The translations under genes were made by a program, and so were the position numbers. Below are positions 47,492-56,310 of a stretch of DNA of 64,000 bases, piece after piece; position 1 is the first letter of the stretch, and each line of letters begins with the position of its first letter. Source of the stretch: Aeromonas tecta (GTDB lineage Bacteria > Pseudomonadota > Gammaproteobacteria > Enterobacterales > Aeromonadaceae); assembly GCF_000820185.1 (NCBI RefSeq), contig NZ_CDCA01000028.1:1-64000 (forward strand). Direction: 5' to 3'. The notes below the pieces were generated by a model. That model was not told where the DNA came from and did no database searches. It saw only the letters and a program-made list of their open reading frames with translations.

Positions 47492-47580
47492 TGATAAAGG
47501 CAAACTGCACTGAAAAGTCAGGACGCAAAGCCTCCGGTCTAAAGCATTGATGCTAATGATAGCGGGGTTACCAAGGCTAT
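47492..47580 (+). promoter_or_regulatory. Cyclic di-GMP-I (GEMM-I) riboswitch upstream of lafK
   Basis: The aptamer core is recognisable: AAGGCAAACTGCAC, an ACT-GAAA-AGT tetraloop hairpin, GGACGCAAAGCCTCCGGTCT, TAAAGCATTGATGC, and GATAGCGGGGTTACC, in the same order as the Vibrio cholerae Vc2 aptamer. The GNRA tetraloop and its receptor half, and the conserved GGACGCAAAGCCTCCGG three-way-junction segment, are intact. It ends about 135 bases before the lafK start, leaving room for an expression platform. Confidence 0.93.
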
Positions 47581-47616
47581 GATTCCTGCCTTGTTTCCAT
47601 ACCGAATATAGACAAA

Positions 47617-47670
47617 ACGCTCAATTAAGAAGCGTGGTTTCTGTCATGGTGCGTTTATATTTTTGAGCGT
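47617..47670 (+). promoter_or_regulatory. Candidate riboswitch expression platform
   Basis: ACGCTCAA (47617-47624) can pair with TTGAGCGT (47663-47670), or its first five bases with AGCGT (47631-47635). The two hairpins exclude each other. No strong U-tract terminator follows, so control could act on translation or RNA stability. Inference from base pairing only. Confidence 0.4.
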
Positions 47671-47715
47671 CAGTTCTGTTGATTGATTCATGTACAATCA
47701 CAGGTTCGGGTTTAT

Positions 47716-49095
47716 ATGCTTTCTGATTTATCTATCAAGGAAAATTCAATACCGCTCGGTATTGAAGCTAAGCCGCATCTATTATTTGTCTCTCCGTCGT
47801 TATCAAATGGAAACGATATTGAGGCAATATTGCAGAGCTCCGGTTATCGGGTCTCCTGCCAGGATTCCCTCCCCAAGGCGAAACGATTTCTCTCACAAAA
47901 CAGCGTCGATCTGATCTTGCTCGACATGGCGGCCATGACCGAAGCGGGCCCCGTCATGATTCATCAGCTGGACGGCGCCGATAGCATCATCATGGTCAAC
48001 GAGCATCAGGCTTGTCTGGCGGCAGAAGCCATGCGCGCCGGTGCCATCGATTACATCATCAAGCCTTTCAGCCCACGGCAGATGATCGAGGTGGTCAGGG
48101 GCGCATTGCGTCTGCGCCAGGCCATCCCCAACCTGATCGCGGCCTCCCCCCTGAGCCTGCAAGTACTGCAACTCGCCCGGCGTGCTGCCAAGACCTCGGC
48201 CACCATCCTTATTGGCGGCGAGTCGGGCACGGGCAAGGAGCGTCTGGCGCGCTATGTCCACGACATGTCCAGCCGGGCGGGCAAACCCTTCGTGGCGATC
48301 AACTGCGCCGCCATTCCTGAGGCCATGCTCGAATCCATTTTATTCGGACACAACAAGGGCGCCTTTACGGGGGCGACGACCAGCCAACAGGGCAAGTTTG
48401 AACTGGCACAGGGTGGCACCTTGTTGCTCGATGAGATCTCCGAGTTGCCGCTGGCGCTGCAGGCCAAGTTGCTGCGGGTACTGCAAGAGAAAGAAGTGGA
48501 GCGACTGGGCAGCCATCAGGTGATCGCGCTGGATGTGCGGATCATCGCCGCCAGCAACCGGGACCTGCGGGATCTGGTCGCCCAGGGCGAGTTTCGCGAG
48601 GACTTGTTCTATCGGCTCGATGTGTTGCCCATGAGCTGGCCCGCGTTGCGGGAGCGCCAGGACGATATCCTGCCGCTTGCCGACTACTTCATCGAGCGTT
48701 ACGCCGCCCAGCAGGGCTATCGCCTGAGTGAGGGCGCTCGCCAACAATTGCTTGGCTATGACTGGCCGGGCAATGTCCGTGAGCTGGATAACGTCATTCA
48801 GCGGGCCTTAATTATGGCTCGCGGATTGCATATTCAGGCCGTCGATTTGATGTTGCCTCATTACAACAGCGTTGAAATCGACAACCTGTTACCGGAAACA
48901 CTCGCGGCGCCGGAAGGGCTCAGCGAGACACGCCGGTATGCTGAATTTCAATTTGTACTAGAGACCTTGCGTCGTTTCCGTGGTCATCGGACTCGTACGG
49001 CTGAGGCCCTTGGGATGACGACCCGGGCGCTGAGATACAAGCTGGCAGCCATGCGAGAGCAGGGCATCAATGTCGAGCAGCAGATTCAAAACTAA
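47716..49095 (+). CDS. lafK: LafK, sigma-54-dependent activator of lateral flagellar genes
   Basis: 459 residues. Degenerate receiver-like N-terminus (about 20-130) retaining D70 and K116 but with FVSPS in place of the acidic pair; AAA+ domain with Walker A GESGTGKE (168-175), sigma-54 contact loop GAFTGA (215-220) and Walker B LLLDE; C-terminal Fis-type HTH (RTRTAEALGMTTRALRYKL). FlrA/FleQ relative; in Vibrio and Aeromonas LafK turns on early lateral flagellar operons. The ATG at 47716 has a weak binding site; a TTG at 47683 is possible. Confidence 0.92.
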   Translation: MLSDLSIKENSIPLGIEAKPHLLFVSPSLSNGNDIEAILQSSGYRVSCQDSLPKAKRFLSQNSVDLILLDMAAMTEAGPVMIHQLDGADSIIMVNEHQACLAAEAMRAGAIDYIIKPFSPRQMIEVVRGALRLRQAIPNLIAASPLSLQVLQLARRAAKTSATILIGGESGTGKERLARYVHDMSSRAGKPFVAINCAAIPEAMLESILFGHNKGAFTGATTSQQGKFELAQGGTLLLDEISELPLALQAKLLRVLQEKEVERLGSHQVIALDVRIIAASNRDLRDLVAQGEFREDLFYRLDVLPMSWPALRERQDDILPLADYFIERYAAQQGYRLSEGARQQLLGYDWPGNVRELDNVIQRALIMARGLHIQAVDLMLPHYNSVEIDNLLPETLAAPEGLSETRRYAEFQFVLETLRRFRGHRTRTAEALGMTTRALRYKLAAMREQGINVEQQIQN

Positions 49096-49106
49096 GGGAT
49101 AACCGA

Positions 49107-49433
49107 GTGAAGATTGAAATGATGTCATCACAGGTGACGCTACTGCAGCAGATGCAGGAAATGCAGCGGGTCGCCAATCAACCCCCTTCCATCGAGCCGA
49201 ATGACACATCGGCCGTTTCGTTCAGCGATGCGATGCGCGACGTCGTCGGGCGAGTCAACGAGCAGCAGAATATTGCGTCCACCCTGATGACCGCGGTCGA
49301 TGCGGGTCAGAGTGACGATCTGGTCGGCGCCATGGTGGCCAGCCAGAAAGCCGGTCTCAGTTTTTCCGCCCTGATGCAGGTGCGCAACAAACTGATGACG
49401 GGTTTTGATGACATCATGCGCATGCCGCTCTGA
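49107..49433 (+). CDS. fliE: Lateral flagellar hook-basal body protein FliE
   Basis: 108 residues, mostly helical; C-terminal LSFSALMQVRNKLMTGFDDIMRMPL is the family signature. Joins the MS ring to the rod. GTG start with AAGGGA upstream; an ATG four codons later is possible. Twelve bases after lafK. Confidence 0.94.
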   Translation: MKIEMMSSQVTLLQQMQEMQRVANQPPSIEPNDTSAVSFSDAMRDVVGRVNEQQNIASTLMTAVDAGQSDDLVGAMVASQKAGLSFSALMQVRNKLMTGFDDIMRMPL

Positions 49434-49441
49434 GGTTGGTA

Positions 49442-51193
49442 ATGACTGAACTGGTATCGTCCTCCCAAGGGTCTTCCGACTCTTTCATGACCCGGGTCCA
49501 GGAAGGGATGCGCAACTGGCGCACCCTGTCTCGTGACAACAAATCCATTCTGACCATTGCCCTGCTGGCCGCGATCGTCGCAGGCACCATAGTGGTGATC
49601 CTGTGGACCTCCAGCAAGAATTACGTCCCTCTCTACGGCAAACAAGAACTCTACGACACGGCCAACATCATGGAGATGCTGGAGAAGGAGCAGGTGCCCT
49701 TCCGGCTGGAGAAGAGTACCGGCCAGATCCTGGTGCCAGAGGGTCAGCTGGCGCACGTGCGGATGGCGCTGGCGGCGCGGGGCGTCAGAGCCGCCATGCC
49801 GGCCGGCTTGGAAGGGCTGGACACCGTGACCGGCCTCGGCACCAGTGAATTCATGGAAGGGGCGCGTTATCGCCATGCGCTGGAAGGGGAATTGGCCAGG
49901 ACCATCATCTCGCTGGACGCGGTACGCAGCGCCCGGGTGCACCTGGCTATCCCCAAGCGGACTCTGTTTGTCGGCCGCGATGAAGAGAAACCCAGCGCCT
50001 CGGTGATGCTGGATCTGCAACCGGGTCAGTCGATGGAACCCGGGCAGGTCGAGGCGATCGCCAACCTGGTGGCGGGCAGCATCTCCGGCATGAAGCCGGG
50101 TGCCGTGACCATAGTGGATCAGGCTGGCCAACTGCTGAGCGCCGAGCTGGGTGACAGGGCGGGCTTTGGCAAACAGAGCGTCCAGCAGATGGAGTATGTC
50201 CGCAAGCTGGAGCAGTACATCCGCCAGCGCGCCAACGACATGCTCTACCCCATGCTGGGCACGGGCAATTTCCGGGTGCAGATCGCCGCAGACGTCAACT
50301 TCAATGCGGTGGAAGAGACCCAGCAGCAGCTGGATCCGCAAGGGGTCGTCACCAAGGAATCCAGCAAATCCGACAAGACCATAGATGCGCTGGCCCTCGG
50401 TATCCCGGGTGCGCTCTCCAACCGTCCTCCCGAGACGGCGCCTCAGGCTGACCAGGCCGCTCAGCCCAATCCGGCAACGCCGGAGCCTGCCAAGAATGAC
50501 AGCCGGACCGAGCGTCAGGAGGTCAATAAGCAGTACGAAAGCAGCCGCACCATAGTACATACCCGCTATCAGCAGGGACGTCTGGAGCGCATGAATGTCT
50601 CCATTTTGCTGAACCAGCAGAGTGGCCCCAAGGAGGGCTGGAATACCGAGCAGCTGGAGCAGATCCGGCAGATGGTCGAACGTTCGGTCGGATTTGATAC
50701 CGCCCGTGGCGATCAGATAAGCCTGCAGGTGTTCGACTTTACCGGCGCCGTACCAATTGCCCCACCTGAGTCGAGCTGGCTGGAGACGCCGTACTGGCAG
50801 GACTCCTTGCGTTACCTGGTGGGTGGGCTCTTGGGTCTGACCCTGGTGTTCTTCGGCATTCGCCCCTTGGTGAAGCACCTGGTGCGTACCCAGCAATATC
50901 CCGAGGCCGAGCCGTCGGAAGAGCAGGATGATGAGCCGCAGGAGCCGACCGTGGGTCTGTCCATGCGTCGGGATGCCGATGCCCTGCTGGAAGGGACTTC
51001 AGCCAGCAATGGCCTGATCCATGCCGAGCACAAGATGGAGCCCCAGTTCTCTTCCCTGGATCTGGAAGCATTGCCGGAGCCCGGCTCCGAGCTGGAAGTC
51101 CAGCTCAAGCATCTGCAGCTGCTGGTGGAGAAAGATACGGCCCGCGTGGCGGAAGTGGTCAGAGCATGGGTGAGTGGCAATGAACAACGCTAA
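49442..51193 (+). CDS. fliF: Lateral flagellar MS-ring protein FliF
   Basis: 583 residues: two membrane helices (about 36-56 and 450-470) flanking the ring-building motifs; C-terminal tail binds FliG. KNYVPLYGKQELYDTANIMEML is typical of the N-terminal domain. ATG 49442 follows GAGG. Its 3' end overlaps fliG. Confidence 0.96.
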   Translation: MTELVSSSQGSSDSFMTRVQEGMRNWRTLSRDNKSILTIALLAAIVAGTIVVILWTSSKNYVPLYGKQELYDTANIMEMLEKEQVPFRLEKSTGQILVPEGQLAHVRMALAARGVRAAMPAGLEGLDTVTGLGTSEFMEGARYRHALEGELARTIISLDAVRSARVHLAIPKRTLFVGRDEEKPSASVMLDLQPGQSMEPGQVEAIANLVAGSISGMKPGAVTIVDQAGQLLSAELGDRAGFGKQSVQQMEYVRKLEQYIRQRANDMLYPMLGTGNFRVQIAADVNFNAVEETQQQLDPQGVVTKESSKSDKTIDALALGIPGALSNRPPETAPQADQAAQPNPATPEPAKNDSRTERQEVNKQYESSRTIVHTRYQQGRLERMNVSILLNQQSGPKEGWNTEQLEQIRQMVERSVGFDTARGDQISLQVFDFTGAVPIAPPESSWLETPYWQDSLRYLVGGLLGLTLVFFGIRPLVKHLVRTQQYPEAEPSEEQDDEPQEPTVGLSMRRDADALLEGTSASNGLIHAEHKMEPQFSSLDLEALPEPGSELEVQLKHLQLLVEKDTARVAEVVRAWVSGNEQR

Positions 51194-52208
51194 TTTGAAT
51201 CAGAATGCGGTCGATATCGACATCGACAACCTTGAGAAAGCCGCCATCCTGCTGCTGAGCATGGGGACGGAAGCCGCCGCCAAGGTGATGCAGAAACTCT
51301 CGCGAGATGAGGTACAGAGCCTGATCTCCAGGATGGCAGGCCTATCAGGGGTGACCTCGATCGAGGCAAAGTGGACGCTGCAGCAGTTCTTCAACCAATA
51401 CCGTGAGCAGAGCGGCATTGGCAGCGCCTCGCGGGAATATCTGGAACAGACGCTGGATCTGGCGCTGGGGCAACGCCTCTCCCGCAGCCTGCTCGACAGC
51501 CTCTATGGCGATGTCATGAGTCAGGATATCCAGCGCCTGCAGTGGGTGCCTGCCGATGTCCTCGCCCGTTTCTTCCGCAATGAACACCCGCAGATGCAGG
51601 CGGTATTGCTCGCTTTCCTGCCCCCGCAGACGGCATCGGCGGTACTGGACGCATTGCCAGGCTCGGTACACGACGACCTGTTGGTGCGGGTTGCCAGTCT
51701 CAGCAGCGTCAGTGAGCACGTCCTTGCCGAGCTGAGGCTGACGCTGGATCGCTGCCTCGCCTATGTGGCCGATCAATCTGGGGCCAAGGTGAACGGGGTC
51801 CGTCAGGTCGCCGATATCCTGAATCGCTATCAGGGCAACAAGGAGCAGATGCTCTCCTTACTGCGGGAACATGATGGCGAGATGGCGCTCGCGATAGAGA
51901 AGAACATGTTCGACTTCATGGCCCTGCGTCGCCAGAGCGATGACACCTTGCAACGCCTGGTGCAGGAGCTGCCGGCGGATCTGCTGGCACTGGCACTGAA
52001 AAATACCGAGGCCGGTTTCCGCAAGGTGGTACTGGGGGCCATGCCAAAACGGATGGCACAGTCACTGGAGGCCCAGATCCAGGATCAGGGCAGCGTTTCC
52101 TTGCGCAAGGTAGAGCAGGCGCGAGAAGAGGTGATGCAGCTGGTGCGGGAGCTGGTGGAGCAGGGCGAAGTCGAGTTCCAGCTGTTCGAAGAGCCGACCG
52201 TCAACTAA
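51180..52208 (+). CDS. fliG: Lateral flagellar motor switch protein FliG
   Basis: 342 residues: N-terminal FliF-binding, middle (FFRNEHPQMQAVLLAFLPP, the EHPQ motif contacting FliM) and C-terminal torque domain with the charged segment. ATG 51180 lies inside the fliF end; a GTG two codons earlier is also possible. Confidence 0.96.
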   Translation: MNNANLNQNAVDIDIDNLEKAAILLLSMGTEAAAKVMQKLSRDEVQSLISRMAGLSGVTSIEAKWTLQQFFNQYREQSGIGSASREYLEQTLDLALGQRLSRSLLDSLYGDVMSQDIQRLQWVPADVLARFFRNEHPQMQAVLLAFLPPQTASAVLDALPGSVHDDLLVRVASLSSVSEHVLAELRLTLDRCLAYVADQSGAKVNGVRQVADILNRYQGNKEQMLSLLREHDGEMALAIEKNMFDFMALRRQSDDTLQRLVQELPADLLALALKNTEAGFRKVVLGAMPKRMAQSLEAQIQDQGSVSLRKVEQAREEVMQLVRELVEQGEVEFQLFEEPTVN

Positions 52209-52220
52209 CAGGAGACAGGC

Positions 52221-52910
52221 ATGAGTCAGCATGTACGCAAACTGGCGGCCGGTGCCACCCGTCTCTACCGTTTCCCTACCCTTGGGCAGAGTGGAGAGGA
52301 GGCCCAGAGTCAGCAAGAGCAATTTGAGTACGGTTATCAGCAAGGACTGGAGCAGGGGCAAGGTGAAGGCTATCAGGCCGGTTACCAGCAGGGGCTGACC
52401 AGTGGCTTGATCGAGGGAGAGGCCAAAGGGCTGCAACAGGGCCAGGTGCGTGGTCTGGCACAGGGGCTGGCCGAAGGCCGGGCCTCCTTCGATCAGGCCA
52501 TGCTTCCCTTCGCCAAGCTGCAGCGGCAGTGGGAATCCCTGAGCCGGGCCCGCATGGAGGAGCAGAAGGCGCTGATCGCCCAGCTGGTTGCCCAGGTCGC
52601 CAAACGGGTGATCCAGGCCGAATTTACCCTCAACCCGCAACAGGTGCTCCATCAGGTCGAACAGGCCCTGACCACCCTGCCGAATGATGCCGAGGACCTG
52701 GTCATCTATCTCAGCACCGGAGATCGTCAGCGGTTGGCCGAGCAGGGGGTGACCCGCTGCGAGAAGTGGCCGTTGCAGGTGGATGGGGCGCTGGGCGTCG
52801 GGGACGCCAGGATCGAGACCCGCGCGGCTGTGATCGAAATCAACACTGGGGAGCGCCTCGAGCATTGCCTCGAACAGCTCAACACCACCCTGGCGTTGCC
52901 GGATGCATGA
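52221..52910 (+). CDS. fliH: Lateral flagellar export ATPase regulator FliH
   Basis: 229 residues. Residues 35-90 hold many GxxxG/QG repeats (YQQGLEQGQGEGYQAGYQQG), which give FliH its unusual glycine-packed helix dimer; the C-terminus binds FliI. Overlaps fliI by eight bases. Confidence 0.93.
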   Translation: MSQHVRKLAAGATRLYRFPTLGQSGEEAQSQQEQFEYGYQQGLEQGQGEGYQAGYQQGLTSGLIEGEAKGLQQGQVRGLAQGLAEGRASFDQAMLPFAKLQRQWESLSRARMEEQKALIAQLVAQVAKRVIQAEFTLNPQQVLHQVEQALTTLPNDAEDLVIYLSTGDRQRLAEQGVTRCEKWPLQVDGALGVGDARIETRAAVIEINTGERLEHCLEQLNTTLALPDA

Positions 52911-54234
52911 TGTCCTGCAGCAGGCGCTGACTTCCGCCCTGGACAACCTTGACGAGATCCCCGGCTTTCGTCGCTACGGCCGCTTGGTGCGCGTCACCGG
53001 ATTGACCCTGGAAGTGGTGGGCTGTCAGCTGGTGATGGGACAACGCTGCCGGGTGGACTCGGCGACGGGGGAGTCCTTGCTGGCAGAGGTGGTTGGCTTT
53101 AATCGTGACGTCTCCTATCTGATGCCACTGCAGCCCATGAGCGGTCTCTATGCCGGTGCCCGCGTGCTGCCCATCGATGGGGAAGAGACCATTCTGGTCG
53201 GCGATCATCTGCTTGGCCGTGTGCTCAATGGCCTGCTGCAACCTCTCGATGGTCGCCCCCTGCCAGAAGAGGGTGAACGGGTTCCCCTGTTTGCCTCCCC
53301 TCCCAATCCGTTGCTGCGCACCCCGGTACGCGAGCCATTGGATGTCGGCATCCGCGCCATCAATGGCCTGTTGACCGTCGGCAAGGGCCAGCGGCTAGGG
53401 CTGTTTGCCGGTTCCGGGGTCGGCAAGAGCATGCTGCTCGGGATGATGACCCGCAACACCAGCGCCCAGATAGTGGTGGTGGGGCTCATCGGCGAACGGG
53501 GTCGTGAGGTGCGGGAGTTCATCGAGCACAGTCTGGGGGCCGAGGGATTGGCCCGCGCCGTGGTGATTGCCGCCCCCGCGGATCAATCGCCGCTGATGCG
53601 ACTGCGTGCCGCCCAGCTGTGCCACCGCATTGCCGAATACTTCCGCGAGCAGGGGCAGGACGTGCTGCTGCTGATGGACTCCCTGACCCGTTATGCCCAG
53701 GCCCAGCGCGAGATCGCACTGGCGATCGGGGAGCCTCCCGCCACCCGCGGCTATCCACCCTCGGTGTTCAGCATGCTGACCCAGCTGGTGGAGCGGGCGG
53801 GTAACGGCACTCGCACCGACGGTAGCCTGAGCGCCTTCTATACCGTGCTGGCGGAGGGGGACGATCAACAGGATCCCGTGGTCGATGCGGCCAGAGCCAT
53901 CCTCGATGGCCATATTGTGCTGACACGCCGGTTGGCGGAAGAGGGGCACTATCCTGCGATCGACATAGGTGCGTCGGTGAGTCGGGTGATGCCACAAGTA
54001 GTCCCGTCCGACTGGCAGGCCCTGGCCGTGAACCTGCGCCAACTCTGGGGCCGCTATCAACAGGTCCGCGAGCTGCTGCCGCTGGGCGGCTATCAGCCGG
54101 GCGCCGATCCCCAGATGGATGAAGCGGTGCAGCGCTATCCCGCCATTGCGAACTTCTTGCAGCAGGGCATCCATGAGGAGACCCCCATCCTCCAGGTGGT
54201 GAACGGCCTCAAGCAGGTGCTGGGCAGGGGATAA
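52903..54234 (+). CDS. fliI: Lateral flagellar export ATPase FliI
   Basis: 443 residues, F1-beta-like. P-loop AGSGVGKS (169-176), Walker B VLLLMDSLTRYAQ. Hexamer that unfolds or releases export substrates with FliH and FliJ. Confidence 0.97.
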   Translation: MHDVLQQALTSALDNLDEIPGFRRYGRLVRVTGLTLEVVGCQLVMGQRCRVDSATGESLLAEVVGFNRDVSYLMPLQPMSGLYAGARVLPIDGEETILVGDHLLGRVLNGLLQPLDGRPLPEEGERVPLFASPPNPLLRTPVREPLDVGIRAINGLLTVGKGQRLGLFAGSGVGKSMLLGMMTRNTSAQIVVVGLIGERGREVREFIEHSLGAEGLARAVVIAAPADQSPLMRLRAAQLCHRIAEYFREQGQDVLLLMDSLTRYAQAQREIALAIGEPPATRGYPPSVFSMLTQLVERAGNGTRTDGSLSAFYTVLAEGDDQQDPVVDAARAILDGHIVLTRRLAEEGHYPAIDIGASVSRVMPQVVPSDWQALAVNLRQLWGRYQQVRELLPLGGYQPGADPQMDEAVQRYPAIANFLQQGIHEETPILQVVNGLKQVLGRG

Positions 54235-54243
54235 GGAGCCAAG

Positions 54244-54660
54244 ATGCTGAAATCCTACCTCGGGTTGCAACAGGATGCGCTTGATGCCATGGGCAAGGAG
54301 CGGCAACGGCTGCGCGATACTGCACTGCGCGAGGAGCGCCGCTCACTGAAGTTGCAGGAGGTGATCGATACCCTGCAGCCCGGCTCGGCCAGCTTTCATC
54401 CCCTGCTCTGGCAGAACAAACAACAAATGCAGGGCCAACTGCGTCACCTGCTCGTACACCAGCTGCAACAATCCGCTACGGCCACCCTGGATCTGGAGCG
54501 CCACGAGGGCGAGCTGATCAGGCAGTTTGGTCGGGTCAAGGGGCTGGAACTGTTACTGGACAAGCGGGAGCTGGCGGCGCGCCAACGGCGGGAACTGGGA
54601 GAACAGCGTCAACTGGACGAGCTGGCCAGTTTGCGGCATCGCGCCCTGCAGGGACGCTGA
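54244..54660 (+). CDS. fliJ: Lateral flagellar export protein FliJ
   Basis: 138-residue charged two-helix coiled coil, resembling the F1 gamma stalk that inserts in the FliI ring. Identity rests on length, coiled-coil character and position after fliI; sequence conservation in the family is low. Confidence 0.88.
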   Translation: MLKSYLGLQQDALDAMGKERQRLRDTALREERRSLKLQEVIDTLQPGSASFHPLLWQNKQQMQGQLRHLLVHQLQQSATATLDLERHEGELIRQFGRVKGLELLLDKRELAARQRRELGEQRQLDELASLRHRALQGR

Positions 54661-54665
54661 ACCGC

Positions 54666-55109
54666 TCAATCGGGGAAGCGTTCTTGCTGGCCGTAGGAGG
54701 ACTCCTGACCCAGCAGGGTATTGATCGTCTCTATCTGCCCGGCCAGCAGTCGGCCATTGCGCTCGTTCTGGCACTGACATAGCAACAGCATTTGCTCGAG
54801 TTGCTGCCACTGGCCAGAGACACTCTGTTGCAGTGGGGTGGGCAGCTTGTCGATGAGTGCCGCCATGCCCTTCTCATCGGGCTTGAGGCCCAATGCAAGC
54901 AGGTGCTGACAGCGTTGCTGCGCCTGCTGCTGGATATCGGCCATCAGCCGGGTCTGCTGCAGATTGTGTTGGCTCAGTCCATCGACGTCGTGGCTGGCCA
55001 GCAGACCATGCTGGTTACGCAGCAGTTGCTGCAACTCGGCATAACGAGCGCAGTCTTGCTGGATCCCGATGATCAACTGCTTGACCCTCAACTTGGGCGC
55101 CATGCTCAT
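54666..55109 (-). CDS. flgN: Lateral flagellar chaperone FlgN
   Basis: 147-residue all-helical protein with repeated glutamine-rich heptads; NERNGRLLAGQIETINTLLG near the C-terminus is typical of FlgN, which escorts hook-filament junction proteins FlgK and FlgL. Convergent with fliJ, 5 bases apart. Overlaps flgM by four bases. A start two codons later (MAPKLR) is possible. Confidence 0.9.
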   Translation of the reverse strand: MSMAPKLRVKQLIIGIQQDCARYAELQQLLRNQHGLLASHDVDGLSQHNLQQTRLMADIQQQAQQRCQHLLALGLKPDEKGMAALIDKLPTPLQQSVSGQWQQLEQMLLLCQCQNERNGRLLAGQIETINTLLGQESSYGQQERFPD

Positions 55110-55381
55110 CGACGGTGCATGTCCAAAATGGCCTGGCTCAGCGCATCCATATCGAGTTCGAGCTTGCCTTCACTGATGGCCTGCCGGATCTGGTTCACCT
55201 TCTCCATATCCACATCCGAGGTGGAGGCCAGCTGGCTTCTCGCCTGATTGATGGTCTGTGCCGTGGTGCTGATCCTGGCATCGCCCTGGCTTGGCTTGGG
55301 CTGTGACTGAGCAGGCACGCCATCTTGCTTGCGTTGCAGCGAAGTCTGGACATAGAGCGGATCGGTGCGGGTGATTTTCAT
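55106..55381 (-). CDS. flgM: Lateral anti-sigma-28 factor FlgM
   Basis: 91 residues; disordered N-terminal half and C-terminal sigma-binding helices (VDMEKVNQIRQAISEGKLELDMDALSQAIL). Expected to hold the lateral sigma factor LafS until the hook is done, then be exported. AGGAAA precedes the ATG; longer in-frame starts overlap flgA and were rejected. Confidence 0.92.
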   Translation of the reverse strand: MKITRTDPLYVQTSLQRKQDGVPAQSQPKPSQGDARISTTAQTINQARSQLASTSDVDMEKVNQIRQAISEGKLELDMDALSQAILDMHRR

Positions 55382-55457
55382 AACGTCATTTCCTGATGGT
55401 CTATCTGTAACAGGCGACCCGAGCGCGCCGGAACTTGAATCAAACTCGCCTGACGGG

Positions 55458-56249
55458 TCAAAAACGGGTTTCGACTTCGCCCTTTGCGATGACCCATGCC
55501 TGGATCTCCTTGCCGGACTGGGCATTGCGGACCCGGATCCCGTCACCTATGGTGCCGCTCTCCAGCGCCTTGCCACGGGTGGTTGCCGAGAAACCTGGCT
55601 GGCCTGCCCGGATCAATACCCCTTCCCCTTCCTGTACCGCCCAGCTCTTTTGCAGATCCAGTTCACCGAACAGCTGACCCATTCTGAGGTGGCGATTGCT
55701 CTTGCTGCCTGCCAGCGAGGTGTTGCTGGGAATGAAGCCCCGTTGCAGCCGGCTGACGTCCAGCTCCTTCTCGACCAGGTCTGCGGGCTGAATTGCCGCT
55801 CCTTTTTGTATCTCCCGCGCGGTAACCCAGACGGGCAGCATCAGCGTGACCTCGACTCTGGCTCGCAATTGCCAGGCCGGTTCGGTGCACTCGACCAGGT
55901 AGGGGCGCCGCCCCCATGGCTGGCGATACTGACCACCGGCTTGCAGCCGCACCGCCTGCTGACAGCTGGGCAGGTGTGCCGCGGCAGGGGAGAGCCAGAC
56001 CTGATAATCCCCCTCCCGGCTTGGCCAGCCCTGCTGCTCCAGATAGGTGATGAGGGCCTGTCTGGCATCGTCCTTGAGCAGGGCCTCCAACTGAGGCACC
56101 ACAAGGGTTGGGTCGGCCCGCAGTGGCAGGGCCAGTACGAGCAGGCCCAACAGGCTGACCCACTTCCATACGGGAAACCGTGCTTCCCCTTTCGTCAGCG
56201 TTATCAGCCACTGGCGATGCTGCAGCCAGCGAAAATAATGGGTTTTCAT
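55458..56249 (-). CDS. flgA: Lateral flagellar P-ring chaperone FlgA
   Basis: 263 residues with an unusually long polar stretch before the signal-peptide-like core (VSLLGLLVLALPLRA, about 32-46), then the SAF domain (about 135-200) with VWVTAREIQKGAAIQPADL. Helps FlgI assemble in the periplasm. The start is uncertain: ATG 56258 and 56312 are in frame but lack good binding sites. Divergent from flgB. Confidence 0.85.
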   Translation of the reverse strand: MKTHYFRWLQHRQWLITLTKGEARFPVWKWVSLLGLLVLALPLRADPTLVVPQLEALLKDDARQALITYLEQQGWPSREGDYQVWLSPAAAHLPSCQQAVRLQAGGQYRQPWGRRPYLVECTEPAWQLRARVEVTLMLPVWVTAREIQKGAAIQPADLVEKELDVSRLQRGFIPSNTSLAGSKSNRHLRMGQLFGELDLQKSWAVQEGEGVLIRAGQPGFSATTRGKALESGTIGDGIRVRNAQSGKEIQAWVIAKGEVETRF

Positions 56250-56252
56250 GAT

Positions 56253-56268
56253 TGGCATGAGTCTTGAT
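56253..56268 (+). promoter_or_regulatory. Candidate sigma-54 promoter for flgB
   Basis: TGGCATGAGTCTTGAT resembles the consensus TGGCACG-N4-TTGCA, with the invariant -24 GG but GA instead of GC at -12. It lies 43 bases before the flgB ATG, an appropriate distance, and fits LafK/RpoN control. Confidence 0.45.
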
Positions 56269-56310
56269 AAAGGATGCACCGGTCTGACTGGTTCATAAAA
56301 AGGATGAAGC

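Noticed and set aside
52320-52490. Repetitive CAGGG/CAAGG-rich DNA considered as a tandem repeat
   Set aside because: It encodes the GxxxG/QG repeats normal for FliH and the units are not identical at DNA level.
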